Source: Anthracocystis setariae (taxonomy: Eukaryota; Basidiomycota; Ustilaginomycetes; Ustilaginales; Ustilaginaceae). From it: DNA of 64,000 bases. The DNA is taken from the NCBI GenBank assembly GCA_928724745.1, contig CAKMXJ010000008.1:372001-436000 (forward strand), read 5' to 3'. Both the position numbers and the translations under genes were made by a program. A model generated the notes under the pieces. That model saw only the letters and a list, made by a program, of their open reading frames with translations. It was not told the origin of the DNA and searched no databases. Of this stretch, positions 38,412 to 47,913 are shown one piece after another (positions within the stretch are counted from its first letter, which is position 1; the number at the start of each line of letters is the position of its first letter).

Positions 38412-38585
38412 TGCAGGACGCTTGGAACGAGCGTCAGCTTCATTGGAGCGCCCGAGCACGTGACTGCTCACGTAAGCAAGAACGCAAACTGAGCGACGTG
38501 GCAAGAGCTACTCCGGTAGCTTGATCCAAGTTCGCTCATCACCATCACCTCACTCGCTGTTTGCTCTAGCAAACAAGTTAGTTCA
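38412..38585 (+). repeat. YR retrotransposon repeat A1
   Basis: 174-bp direct repeat, partner at 43879-44052. Begins TGCAGGACGCTTGGAACGAG. Confidence 0.92.
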
Positions 38586-39310
38586 TTGCCTTCTATACTG
38601 CCGCCCATATCGCTCCATTGATCCGAGCGATCGACAGGCCTTCCAACCTTGGAGGTAACGTGGTCCACCTGTCTGGCGAACAGGGTCAGATACCACCGAC
38701 ACGCCCTGTTGGAGTTGTGCCCAACAGTCAACGTTCTCACCGCTGTGCCTTGCGGGTTGGTCGCCCTTGGCTGGACCACTGCCCACGTCCTCGACAACAG
38801 CGCACCACGACTGGCGTGGTAACGAAACCCGCCCAACAGGCCTTGCACAGAGAGGTATCGTGCCCCGGAGCCCGTGACTCTGGAACACCCCTGTGAGGTG
38901 GTTCTGCTGCCGGCGAGCAGCAGATCTCGTGCACTACAGCTAACGTGCCTGCGCTGCGGCCCAAGAGCGCTCAAGACGGGTTGTTTTCGACGGGCTCCCA
39001 GTGCTCAAACATTGGGATTCATCTACGGGATTGGTCTCCGGTAGCGACACCACTGTCACGGCAAGCCCAGTGAAGTGAAGCACCTTCGTTGCATAGCTCA
39101 GCAGCGTCAAGCATAGGTGACAACGAGCAAACGGTGCCCAAGCCACCGTTGATAGACTTGCGACCTCCCAACCGGATTGGCAACCCCTTGCGAGCTCTCC
39201 AAGTCTCTCTCCCAACTCGGTAACCTGTGTCGACGGCTTGGCTTGCCTCCTCACACACGCTTGCCTGAGTTCCCCTCCCCTCCGACGGCCAATCAAGCTC
39301 GATAGCACGA
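38586..39310 (+). other. YR retrotransposon leader
   Basis: 725 bp between A1 and the gag start, with only short conflicting frames. Contains the sequence expected to hold transcript start and packaging signals, none of which I can recognise. Confidence 0.4.
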
Positions 39311-40519
39311 ATGCTACAGACGTTGAATTGTCGCCGCTGTGCGCAAGCCTGGCCTCCCCATCACTACATCGGCGCCAACGGAAGGTCGGTTAAGACTTGC
39401 GCTGGTTGTCGCAAGAAGCCTCCAGCACCACCACCTCCACCCTCACCAGGCCCTCTCCCTCGGAGTATCGCTGCCTCACCATCCCTGTCCCCGCTCTCGC
39501 TGTCCAACTCACCCCTCCAGCGTCAGCAAGCATCACCGCGATACGGGCCTAACCCCAGCGCCTTCGCCTCCGAAGCATCCGTCTCCGCTCTCGAGCAGAG
39601 ACTTGGTAACTTGGAACGCCAGTTAGACAGCCGCTTTAGCGAGCTACTCAACACACTGCGCACGACCCAATCCGCGCCGCAAGCCCTACCCCCTCAGCAG
39701 CAAGTGGTAGCACCTGCACAACCAGCCGTTACGCAAGCTTTCCCCCCTACCGGTTCGCTCAACAATCCTGGTGAGTCTCAACCCCTCTCGGTTACTCGCT
39801 GCTTTGCTTGGGTTCCCCTCGACGTCGTCTCGCAGGTCGAACGCGACCAACTCAAGCCGGAACACCTGGTCAAGCTCCGCGATCCAGAGTCCCGAGTCTC
39901 CAAAGAACCAGTACGAGCTTCGACTTTCGTTGTCGAGTCTGGACAACTCACTCTGGCCGAAGATTCGGCCGACACTCGCACGGACACCTTCATCAAGGCC
40001 ATACCCAACCTCGCTGCCCTCACGCAAGTCTGGTTGGTGTACGTCGCCATCAGGGTCCGGACCACAGGCAACCTCTCACTTAACGAGGCTCTGCTTACCC
40101 ACCTCAAGATTCTCGTCGACTTTGACCACCTTTACACGTGGCGAGCCGTAGCCGACTACCATCTCGCCGTCTGCCGCATTCGCTTCGGCACAGGCGCAGT
40201 TTGTGAGTGGGCACAGGAGGATTTCGGGGCGGTACAACGAGTGTTAGCCCCCTTCCGTAAGAGCGTCACCAGCCCTACCGAACAGACAAACTCGTCCGGG
40301 AAACAATCCTCATCTTCTTCCAAGAAGCGGAATCACCAGGCTTCCACAGGATCCTCGTCCAACTGGGATCCTTGCCGCCGTTTCAACGCCAACCACCCGT
40401 GCTCCGGCTGCAATCGCCAACACGCTTGTATACATTGCCGGGGCCCACACGCCCTCCCAGCTTGCCCGACGCTCGGTAGCCTCTCAAAGAACTCCAGCTC
40501 GGCCAAGAAGTCTAACTAA
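39311..40519 (+). CDS. YR retrotransposon Gag-like protein
   Basis: 402 aa from ATG 39311. The N-terminus has a Cys cluster (CRRCAQAWPPHHYIGANGR ... CAGC) followed by a Pro/Ser-rich linker and a short coiled coil (SVSALEQRLGNLERQLDSRFSELL). The middle is globular and capsid-like (AIPNLAALTQVWLVYVAIR, LLTHLKILVDFDHLYTWRAVADYHLAVCRIRFG). The C-terminus carries a Cys/His array, CRRFN...CSGCNRQHACIHCRGPHALPAC, as in Gag proteins of the DIRS order. Its TAA stop (40517-40519) directly abuts the ATG of the RT ORF. Confidence 0.85.
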   Translation: MLQTLNCRRCAQAWPPHHYIGANGRSVKTCAGCRKKPPAPPPPPSPGPLPRSIAASPSLSPLSLSNSPLQRQQASPRYGPNPSAFASEASVSALEQRLGNLERQLDSRFSELLNTLRTTQSAPQALPPQQQVVAPAQPAVTQAFPPTGSLNNPGESQPLSVTRCFAWVPLDVVSQVERDQLKPEHLVKLRDPESRVSKEPVRASTFVVESGQLTLAEDSADTRTDTFIKAIPNLAALTQVWLVYVAIRVRTTGNLSLNEALLTHLKILVDFDHLYTWRAVADYHLAVCRIRFGTGAVCEWAQEDFGAVQRVLAPFRKSVTSPTEQTNSSGKQSSSSSKKRNHQASTGSSSNWDPCRRFNANHPCSGCNRQHACIHCRGPHALPACPTLGSLSKNSSSAKKSN

Positions 40520-43500
40520 ATGGTGAGTCAGTATGCTCACTCAGGCGGCTTCGCCCGTCTGCAGCCCAAGCAGGCTGCTGCCTCGTCCAAGCCGACTTCA
40601 ACGCCCAAGCCGGCTTCCTCGCCCAAGCTGGCCTCCCCGCCCTCCCCACCCAAGCAGGTTTCCTCGCCCAAGCTGGTTCCTCCATCCAAGCAGACCTTTG
40701 GTGACGGAGTAACCCGTTCTCTCCGCTCCTTTTCATGCGACGCTGCGCTCGGGCCCTCCTCACCGTCTCCGTCTTCAATCACGAAGACCACTGACACAGC
40801 CTCGCCACTGCCACCCCAAGCTGGGTCCGCCTTGCCCCACGCAGGGTTTCCTACCGCCCAAGCTGGCTCTTGTCCCTCGCTGGACTTACTCGCCCCCGCT
40901 GGCATCATCGACCTGCCGTCTGACTCCGCCGCCGACTTTCTTCTCGGCCTCTTTACAGGTCCTCCACCACCGCCAAGGCCCAATACCTTGTGCGAACAAC
41001 CCATCTTCACCACAACCGACGTGCCAGCCACCAAAGGCACACTCCAACCTCACCTCTGGTCCCGTTTTCTGGACCTATATCCTGACCGCGCCTTCGCAGC
41101 ACAGCTGCAAGGTGCCCTTCAGCATGGCGTCAAGCTTGGCTATGATGGTCCTCTCCGTACCTCAGCCAGACTTGACACCGCCAACCTACCTATGGACGCC
41201 GACGACGTCCAACACCTCCAACGCGAGATCAGAGCACGCCTAGCCGAAGGCCGGCTTCGCCGTGTTCACGATCCAGCAGCCATGCAGCTGGTCTGCTCAC
41301 CCGTGGGCGTGGTTCCAAAGCCACACAGTGATAAGAGACGCACGATCTATCACTTGTCGCATCCACGCCGACCCGGAACTCGCCTGCCATCCGTCAACGA
41401 TGGCATCTCCACATCCTTCGTCACCATCCACTACGAGAGCCTTGCAACGGTGATGGACTTCATACGAAACCACCCTAGCGCTTCTCTGTGGAAGGCAGAC
41501 CTGGAGGATGCCTTTAGGCACGTTATTGTGGCTCAGTCGGATGCAAGACTCATGGGCATCCACTATGATGGCCAGTACTATCAGGAGTGCGCGTTAGCGT
41601 TCGGGGGACGCTCTTCGCCGTTCCTGTTTAACCTGTTCGCCGAGTTCCTGCACTGGACCACTTCCTTTGCCCTGCAGTCCGTCTCAACCTCAGCAGGTCA
41701 ACATTCCGACATCTCGCACTACCTGGATGACTTCTTTGGCGCGTCCGACGCTGACGCCCCGCATGCCAGGCCCATCCAAGTACTTAGCCTAGCAGCGGCG
41801 GCTCTCGGGTTCAAGATCAGTAACAAGAAGACTGTCTGGGACACCACTCGACTCGAGATCCTTGGGATCGAGCTGGACTCCGTCGCCCAGACAGCCTCTA
41901 TTACGAAAGAACGCCGCCAACGCATCATCGACATGTGCTCAAGAATCGTTGACCGCGGCCGTGCTTCCCTACTCGAGCTCCAACAAGTGGCCGGGCACCT
42001 TCAGTTCGTCACACAGGTTGCTCCTCACGGCCGCGCTTTCCTGCGACGGTTATACGATGCTGTTCGGGCTCACTACAAGGCGCCCTTTGGCCGGAGAATC
42101 AGTCAAGCCACACGCGCAGAACTGGTTTGGTGGATCCAAACTTTGCATTCCTGGGACGGTGTGTCGTTACTTCAACCATCGCCGCTCATTATCGAGCATG
42201 TCTGGACCGATGCTTCGCCACGTGCTATCGGCGCACACCTCGGCAGCATCGACCGCCCTATCGCCGCCTTTTCCAAAGAGCTCTCTCGCCGTCATCGCCG
42301 CAAGAACATCCGTTTCCTGGAAGCCTTGGCTGTGCTCGAAGCTCTGCGACGTTTCTCCTCACTATGGTCCGGTCACCGCAAGGTCATCCTCCACGTGGAC
42401 AACGAGAACGTTGAGTATGGTCTCAAGAAAGGCTCGATTCGAGACCCGTCCACCCAGGCATTGTTCAGAGAGATCTTTACTCTCTGCCTCCAGCGACACA
42501 TCGACTTGGTCCCTGTCAGAGTTTCCTCCGAAGACAACGTGCTTGCTGACGCCCTCTCTCGCCGCCGCTTTGTTTTCCTCCAGCAGCACCACCCGTCAGC
42601 TTTCGCCCTCCTGTCATTCAACGTGGTCAAATTGCCCAACAACCGCCAGCCTCCTTCGACGCCATCGTCGGCCTCAGCCGCCCAGCTGCGCTCCTCCTCT
42701 GGAACGGACTTGCCAGCAGTACGCGATCCCGCTCTGCGGCAGTCTGTGAGGACTACCTCACCTCTTGCTCCGCCAGCCACGCCGCCGACCCCCCCTTCCC
42801 CGCCACGGACGCCACCCTCATCGAATGGTGCGCCCGCCATCACGCCAGAGGCAGCTCTTACGGCTCACTCAAGCGCAACCTCGCCGTGCTCAAGTCATGG
42901 CATATTGACCTCGGACTCAACACGTCCGCCTTCACCTCAGACCGCCTTGCCCGTGTCGTCAGAGGCTTCAAACGTGTCCACGGAGTCCCCAACCCCACCG
43001 CCAAGCTCCCAATCACACTGCCACTTCTCCGTCAGCTCGTCCGCGCCTTGCGCCACATCTGTCCGTCCCAGCATGACCGCAGAATGTTCCGCGCCGCGTT
43101 CTGTCTTGCCTTCGCCTGTCTCCTCCGCGCGGGTGAGTTTACTTGGGAAGCGCAAGACGACGATACCACACTCACGGTCGGATCCGTCTCATTTGCTGAG
43201 GACGGGACGTATGCTATCGTCCAGCTTCCTTCCAGTAAGACGGACCCCTTCCGGACGGGTACCACGCTCACCGCTCCGGCCGTACCCCTTTCCACGTGCG
43301 CAGTCACAGCCTTGGGAGCTATCTGCCGCGGCCGTCCCCCTTCCGCCCCCCTCTTCATCCTCGCCGACGGTCGACCCTTCACCCGAAGCGCGCTGGCAAC
43401 CATTCTTCGCCGATGCCTCGAACATTGCAACATCCAGCCTTCCGCGTACTCCGGCCATTCTTTCCGCCGCGGTGCTGCGACCTGGGCCGCTGCTAACGGC

Positions 43501-43840
43501 ATCGACGACGACACCATCCGAGCGCTTGGGAGATGGCGTAGCGACTGCTTCCGCCGGTACATCGACAAGTCCGCCGATGTTCGAGCCGCTACCGCAAAAT
43601 CCGCCTTATACGCCAACGCTAGCCGCCAGCTCGACCTTTCCGTTGCCGCGTGGCGCGACCTATGATCCGATCCAATTGCCTTCTCATTGGGAGTCGCCTC
43701 TCGATGCTCTCCAGCCGCCGTTTCGCAACCGGTACACCTATCGGTCCGCCGCTCACACACCAAGTGGCCACGGCTGGGAGCTCGCGAGCGACTCGCTCGA
43801 GTATGGCAATTTAACGGTCTCCTTATTCCCGCACGAGTGA
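40520..43840 (+). CDS. YR retrotransposon reverse transcriptase-RNase H
   Basis: 1106 aa. The N-terminal ~60 residues are a Pro/Lys/Ser repeat (KPASSPKLASPPSPPKQ). RT motifs: LRRVHDPAAMQLVCSPVGVVPKP, WKADLEDAFRHVIV, GGRSSPFLFN, HYLDDFFGA (YLDD catalytic box), LGIELDS. RNase H: VWTDASPRAIG, FLEALAVLEAL, LHVDNENVEYGL, ADALSRR. After about residue 680 the frame is Pro/Ser-rich and lacks domains, because the tyrosine recombinase is encoded over it in another frame. The frame happens to stay open to the stop inside repeat B1, so the natural protein may end by frameshifting instead. Confidence 0.9.
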   Translation: MVSQYAHSGGFARLQPKQAAASSKPTSTPKPASSPKLASPPSPPKQVSSPKLVPPSKQTFGDGVTRSLRSFSCDAALGPSSPSPSSITKTTDTASPLPPQAGSALPHAGFPTAQAGSCPSLDLLAPAGIIDLPSDSAADFLLGLFTGPPPPPRPNTLCEQPIFTTTDVPATKGTLQPHLWSRFLDLYPDRAFAAQLQGALQHGVKLGYDGPLRTSARLDTANLPMDADDVQHLQREIRARLAEGRLRRVHDPAAMQLVCSPVGVVPKPHSDKRRTIYHLSHPRRPGTRLPSVNDGISTSFVTIHYESLATVMDFIRNHPSASLWKADLEDAFRHVIVAQSDARLMGIHYDGQYYQECALAFGGRSSPFLFNLFAEFLHWTTSFALQSVSTSAGQHSDISHYLDDFFGASDADAPHARPIQVLSLAAAALGFKISNKKTVWDTTRLEILGIELDSVAQTASITKERRQRIIDMCSRIVDRGRASLLELQQVAGHLQFVTQVAPHGRAFLRRLYDAVRAHYKAPFGRRISQATRAELVWWIQTLHSWDGVSLLQPSPLIIEHVWTDASPRAIGAHLGSIDRPIAAFSKELSRRHRRKNIRFLEALAVLEALRRFSSLWSGHRKVILHVDNENVEYGLKKGSIRDPSTQALFREIFTLCLQRHIDLVPVRVSSEDNVLADALSRRRFVFLQQHHPSAFALLSFNVVKLPNNRQPPSTPSSASAAQLRSSSGTDLPAVRDPALRQSVRTTSPLAPPATPPTPPSPPRTPPSSNGAPAITPEAALTAHSSATSPCSSHGILTSDSTRPPSPQTALPVSSEASNVSTESPTPPPSSQSHCHFSVSSSAPCATSVRPSMTAECSAPRSVLPSPVSSARVSLLGKRKTTIPHSRSDPSHLLRTGRMLSSSFLPVRRTPSGRVPRSPLRPYPFPRAQSQPWELSAAAVPLPPPSSSSPTVDPSPEARWQPFFADASNIATSSLPRTPAILSAAVLRPGPLLTASTTTPSERLGDGVATASAGTSTSPPMFEPLPQNPPYTPTLAASSTFPLPRGATYDPIQLPSHWESPLDALQPPFRNRYTYRSAAHTPSGHGWELASDSLEYGNLTVSLFPHE
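42552..43665 (+). CDS. YR retrotransposon tyrosine recombinase (minus-1 frame to RT)
   Basis: Open from the TGA at 42547-42549 to 43665, with no convincing ATG before the conserved region. Recognisable from about 42690: LLLWNGLASSTRSRSAAVCEDYL and YGSLKRNLAVLKSWHIDLG form the SAM-like core-binding domain. The catalytic domain has LLRAGEFT (Arg I), HSFRRGAAT (His-x-x-Arg) and RWRSDCFRRYI (nucleophile Tyr). It joins the cDNA circle to the target, replacing integrase. Its frame is -1 relative to RT-RNase H and overlaps its tail by about 1.1 kb, so expression by -1 frameshift, splicing or internal initiation is implied. Confidence 0.88.
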
Positions 43841-43878
43841 TGTGATGGCGCGAGTAGTCATGTGCCCAGCGACGGTGA
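43766..43878 (+). repeat. YR retrotransposon repeat B1
   Basis: 113 bp, identical by eye to 44182-44294. Directly abuts A2. The RT-frame stop codon (43838-43840) lies inside it. Confidence 0.92.
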
Positions 43879-44052
43879 TGCAGGACACTTGGAACGAGCG
43901 TCAGCTTCATTGGAGCGCCCGAGCACGTGACTGCTCACGTAAGCAAGAACGCAAACTGAGCGACGTGGCAAGAGCTACTCCGGTAGCTTGATCCAAGTTC
44001 GCTCATCACCATCACCTCACTCGCTGTTTGCTCTAGCAAACAAGTTAGTTCA
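43879..44052 (+). repeat. YR retrotransposon repeat A2
   Basis: 174 bp, one visible difference from A1. Followed by a 129-bp spacer (44053-44181) with CCCGTCCCGTCCCG and a T-run. Confidence 0.92.
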
Positions 44053-44181
44053 CCCGCCCGTCCCGTCCCGTTACGTTAGTATGTTATCAGTCCTTTTTTT
44101 TTTATCTTTCTTATATCTTTCTCGGTCTCACGCACCCTCTGCTCCGCTCACACGCGACGCTCGACCGCCCGTGCCCTGTAC

Positions 44182-44294
44182 GGCCACGGCTGGGAGCTCG
44201 CGAGCGACTCGCTCGAGTATGGCAATTTAACGGTCTCCTTATTCCCGCACGAGTGATGTGATGGCGCGAGTAGTCATGTGCCCAGCGACGGTGA
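44182..44294 (+). repeat. YR retrotransposon repeat B2
   Basis: 113 bp copy of B1 that forms the right end of the element. Confidence 0.92.
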
Positions 44295-45126
44295 AAGTCA
44301 GGGTGCAGCTCTGACCTACAGTACTGTACACTCTTACGACTATCGCACAGATTACTCTGTCTCTGTCTAGACAGAATAGCAGGGCAAATCTATCATTTTT
44401 GACAATAATAATGTGGATAACGCTTTTTCGTACCTCCATTTCCTCACCGATTTTTTTTTACGCATGCTAATCATTCGATTGGCACAATTCACTCCCACAC
44501 CCACCACCTCCTCATCGTGCAAAAGACATGCTTGACAATTACACCTTCTTGGTACAAACCCAGTGAGCCAGACAGGGACAAGACTTGAATGATCAACAAT
44601 CGATTCGCATTAAACAAGAATAAACAATCATACTGCAAGCAGAGACAAGATAGAAAGCGACTTTGTTGAGGGGGCGAGAGAGCTAGACCAAGTTAGACAG
44701 CTTTTGGCCTCGTGACTAGAGGAGCAAAGCGCTGGCTGCACTTCGACTGCTTTCATCCATCCTTACAAAGCGACCACCTACCTCCCTTTCCTTGCGACAT
44801 ACAGTTGGCCTGACACAAAAAGAGCGTGATCTACGAACAGAGCCCGAGAAAGAGGGTATTTCACTTCCATGTGCCGTGAGCGCCGAACACGGTTTTATCC
44901 TATGCTTCAGTAGGAGTATCTCTTTGCTCCTTGAAGCTCGATCCACTCTACCACAAGTGATTCAAGCTCAGCAACAAAGAGGTATACTGCCCAAGGCACA
45001 GGTGCGATCGAGAGAGAGAGAGAAAGAGAGAAACAGATGAGGGCAAGCGGCCGGGAGCAAAGGGTATATACTAGCGCACATCGGTATCAAGCCAAAGGAA
45101 ATTCCAACGAATCAAGACGTTGGCAT
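44295..45126. other. Intergenic 3' of the HAM1-like gene
   Basis: 832 bp, AT-richer, with CTACAGTACTGTACAC near 44316-44331 and a GA-rich run at 45009-45035. Presumably the 3' UTR of the minus-strand gene. Nothing else recognised. Confidence 0.45.
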
Positions 45127-47913
45127 CTAGCCAATGCGGCCCTGCTCGTACGCCGGGTTCACGGGCTGAGCAGGCTCACTGGTGTGAGCAGCGCCGTTGA
45201 TCGCAGGGGCAGCCTTGGCAACCAACGCGTCATCGTGAGCATGACCATTGCCGTTGCTGTGTGGCAGGGCAGTGGCGCCAGTACCAGCAACGATGGCACC
45301 AGGTGCGTGCGTGCCGTTGGCAGTCGAGTAGGCCGAGATAGTCTCGCCGGGCTGACCTACACCCTTGGCAGCCGCAGCCGAGACGCCTCCAGCAGCAGCA
45401 GCAGCAGCAGCACCAACGCCGGCGGCGCCGGCGGCGGCTACACCACCGTTCGAAACGGCAGCAGATGTGTTGGCACGCTCACCCGGGTTGTTGGGCGAAG
45501 GGCCGAGGTTCTGGGTCTTGGAAGACGCAGTGTTACGAGGGTCCTTCTGGCCAGGGTCAACAATGGTGAAGGCAGGCGAGTACCACTCCTTGTCGCTACC
45601 GGCCTTGGCCCTGGCAGCTGCGTCCCGCTCCTCGACCTTCTGAACCCAGCCGTCGGGGTGACCAAGGTTGGGCAAGATCGAGCTTCGCTTCGACAGGGCA
45701 ATCTTGAAGGTACCGTCGCTCTTCTTGTCGTCATCCGACTCCTTGGCGAACGTCTCCTTGAAAGCATCGGCGATGCCCTTGCCCTCGATCTGCTTGTTGC
45801 GCTCGATACGGTCGCGCAGCTCAACAAGCTGGCGGTCGAGGTCCTCGAGACCGTCGCGGATGCCCTGCTCGGCAGCCTTGGCGATCTGCTTCTTGATGAT
45901 GCCGGTGGCAAGGGGACGAAGCACCTTGATGAGCGTGTCGTGCTTGCTGTTGCGAATGGCAAACTTGAGCTTGTCGACCTTGGCGTTGACCTGCTTGACA
46001 GTAAAAATGTGGCGGCTCTTCCTGCCCCTGGGAGCGTTCTCAGCCTCGAGGTGGACGGTGATGGTCAAGCCCTTGCCACCGAGGAAGACATCGGCGGTAC
46101 CGCGCTCGTTGAGCTTGGGGAAGCCGACCTTCTTCTTGAAGAAGAAGTGGACATCGCGCATGTCGGTCTGGATCTGGTGAAGCGTGAGCTTGAACGAGTG
46201 CTGGTGGTGGTCACCGAGCTTGTCAAACTGCGAGAGCTTAAAGTGGTTGCGGATGTCCATCTCGGTCTGCGAGGGCAAGATGTTGAGGAGGTCGATCGAG
46301 AGGTTCTCGATGACGAGGTCGACCTGCTTGTCGGTGTACTCGATACGGGGAAGAGGAACCAGGCCGACGTGGCTGAGCAGCTCGGGAAGGATGGGGTTGC
46401 GGATATCGCTCCAGAGGTGGGGCTTGAAGGTGAGGTTGCCATCCGAGTTGAGGAAGAGGTCCTTGGTGATCTGCGTCACGTTGTCGCCGAGCTTGCGGTT
46501 CAAGGGGTCCGAGTTCATCGACTTGGCAAAGTAGGCGATCTCCTGGAAGAGAGCATCCTTGTGGCCGACGTACTTGCCTTGGGTGCGACCATCGGCGGCA
46601 ACGAAGAACTTCTTGCCCGACTCGACGAGCTGCTTGGCCTGGGTGTTGGCCTCGTCCTTCATGATGAAACCAGGCTCCTGGAGACACTTGCGGATGTAGG
46701 TGTCGAGACGACGGAACCAGTCCTTGAGCTCGGGGTCGTTGTTGGCGTCAGTGTAAAGCTGGTCAACGGCATCGATCATGGGCTGAGTGGGTGCACCATT
46801 GGCGAAGCGCTCGATGAGACGGCGGAAGGTGGCCTCGGCGGTAGCGACGTTGCCCTCGGCGCGAACGTTCTTGGCGCTCTCAGCCGACTGGTTGGCGATG
46901 TGCGAGGCGTGGCCTTTGTACTGCTCAAAAAAGTTGAGGAAGTACTCCATGGCGTCCTGGTAGTCCTTGTGACGCTGGCACTCGACAATCACCTTCTTGA
47001 GGCGGTAGAAGAACTGGTCGCGGCGCTCCTCGGGGAACTTCTCCTTGAGGTAGTCGACGGCCTTGTCTTTGTGCTCCTTGGCGAGGTCCTTGTGCTCCTG
47101 AGGAATCTTGTCAGACAGAAGCTGGAGCTTCTGCTTGGCGACTTGGTTGAGAGCCTCCTTGTTCTTTTCCTTGCTGGCGTTGGGGTCGACAGCGTCCTGA
47201 ACATCCTGAGCGTGGGAGGAAGCCTCCTGCTTGGCCTGGTCGGCCTTGTCCTGAGCCTCAGCCTTGGCCTCGTCCTTCTTGCGGAGCATGTCGGGGATGT
47301 CGTCGTGGAACTCGTTGTCCGGAGCAGGCTTGTCAACGCTGGCGATCTTCTCCTCGTCGGGACGGGCGATCTCAGCAGCCTTGGCAGCACCGTCAGCGAA
47401 CATGTCGCGGCCAATGTAGCCGAAGTCCTGGATGATCTTGCGGAGCTCACCGTTGCGGAGGAAGAGGGTGAGGAGGGTGCGGAAGGCTTCACCGGCGGTC
47501 TCGCCGTCCTGCTTGGCGTCCTCACCAGAGATGGGAGCCTTGACGTTGAGGTTGCCAACGACGTCGGCCTTGCGAGTGGCGTGGAGGAAGTTTTGGAATT
47601 CCTCGCCGCCATTCTTGTTGACGACAACCTGGCGAGCAGTCTCGATCAGCTCGCGGATGTCCTGGATGAGCTTCTTGCCATCAGGCGAAAGCTTGTCGGT
47701 GTTGACAGGGGTGTTGGCAAGGGTGTACTTGAGGGTATCATCGATCTGCTGGTTGTCGGGGTATCGGCCCTCGCGGAAAGCCTGGATGATGCCGAAGAAG
47801 CGCATCTTGCGGTCAACGTCGGCGGCCTTGTCCTTGGACCCAACAGCCGAGACGACAGCGTTGGGCGCAGGGTTCTCAGAGATCTGAGACTTGGCGGCGG
47901 GAACGGTCGACAT
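45127..47913 (-). CDS. HAM1-like conserved fungal protein
   Basis: 928 aa from ATG 47913 (MSTVPAAKSQISENP). A basidiomycete/ascomycete conserved protein with the look of the HAM1 N- and C-terminal domain family (DUF4449-type): N-terminal helical region (RFFGIIQAFREGRYPDNQQIDDTLKY, IRELIETARQVV), Lys/Glu/Ala-rich helices around 200-320, then the long amphipathic beta region (DVHFFFKKKVGFPKLNERGTADVFL, GLTITVHLEA, KQVNAKVDKLKFAIRNSKHD) resembling lipid-transfer-like tubular folds. The last ~150 residues are Ala/Gly-rich and disordered. Codon use is strongly biased (GAG, CTC, AAG nearly exclusive), suggesting high expression. Function in these fungi is not established; the family assignment is from memory of its character. 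Confidence 0.65.
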   Translation of the reverse strand: MSTVPAAKSQISENPAPNAVVSAVGSKDKAADVDRKMRFFGIIQAFREGRYPDNQQIDDTLKYTLANTPVNTDKLSPDGKKLIQDIRELIETARQVVVNKNGGEEFQNFLHATRKADVVGNLNVKAPISGEDAKQDGETAGEAFRTLLTLFLRNGELRKIIQDFGYIGRDMFADGAAKAAEIARPDEEKIASVDKPAPDNEFHDDIPDMLRKKDEAKAEAQDKADQAKQEASSHAQDVQDAVDPNASKEKNKEALNQVAKQKLQLLSDKIPQEHKDLAKEHKDKAVDYLKEKFPEERRDQFFYRLKKVIVECQRHKDYQDAMEYFLNFFEQYKGHASHIANQSAESAKNVRAEGNVATAEATFRRLIERFANGAPTQPMIDAVDQLYTDANNDPELKDWFRRLDTYIRKCLQEPGFIMKDEANTQAKQLVESGKKFFVAADGRTQGKYVGHKDALFQEIAYFAKSMNSDPLNRKLGDNVTQITKDLFLNSDGNLTFKPHLWSDIRNPILPELLSHVGLVPLPRIEYTDKQVDLVIENLSIDLLNILPSQTEMDIRNHFKLSQFDKLGDHHQHSFKLTLHQIQTDMRDVHFFFKKKVGFPKLNERGTADVFLGGKGLTITVHLEAENAPRGRKSRHIFTVKQVNAKVDKLKFAIRNSKHDTLIKVLRPLATGIIKKQIAKAAEQGIRDGLEDLDRQLVELRDRIERNKQIEGKGIADAFKETFAKESDDDKKSDGTFKIALSKRSSILPNLGHPDGWVQKVEERDAAARAKAGSDKEWYSPAFTIVDPGQKDPRNTASSKTQNLGPSPNNPGERANTSAAVSNGGVAAAGAAGVGAAAAAAAGGVSAAAAKGVGQPGETISAYSTANGTHAPGAIVAGTGATALPHSNGNGHAHDDALVAKAAPAINGAAHTSEPAQPVNPAYEQGRIG

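Larger units (their letters stand above)
38412..44294 (+). mobile_element. Tyrosine-recombinase retrotransposon, Ngaro/PAT type (DIRS order)
   Basis: 5,883 bp. Split direct repeats: A1 38412-38585, B1 43766-43878, A2 43879-44052, B2 44182-44294. A copies are 174 bp with one visible mismatch (GACGC versus GACAC near their start); B copies are 113 bp and look identical. The A1-ORFs-B1-A2-B2 order, gag, RT-RNase H and tyrosine recombinase, and lack of integrase or aspartic protease define the Ngaro/PAT group. No methyltransferase domain (present in DIRS proper) is seen. All frames are open, so the copy may be functional. Confidence 0.92.

Noticed and set aside
42560..42640. Classic -1 slippery heptamer for the recombinase frame
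   Set aside because: No X-XXY-YYZ heptamer in the right phase was found; the frame relation is real but the mechanism is not shown.
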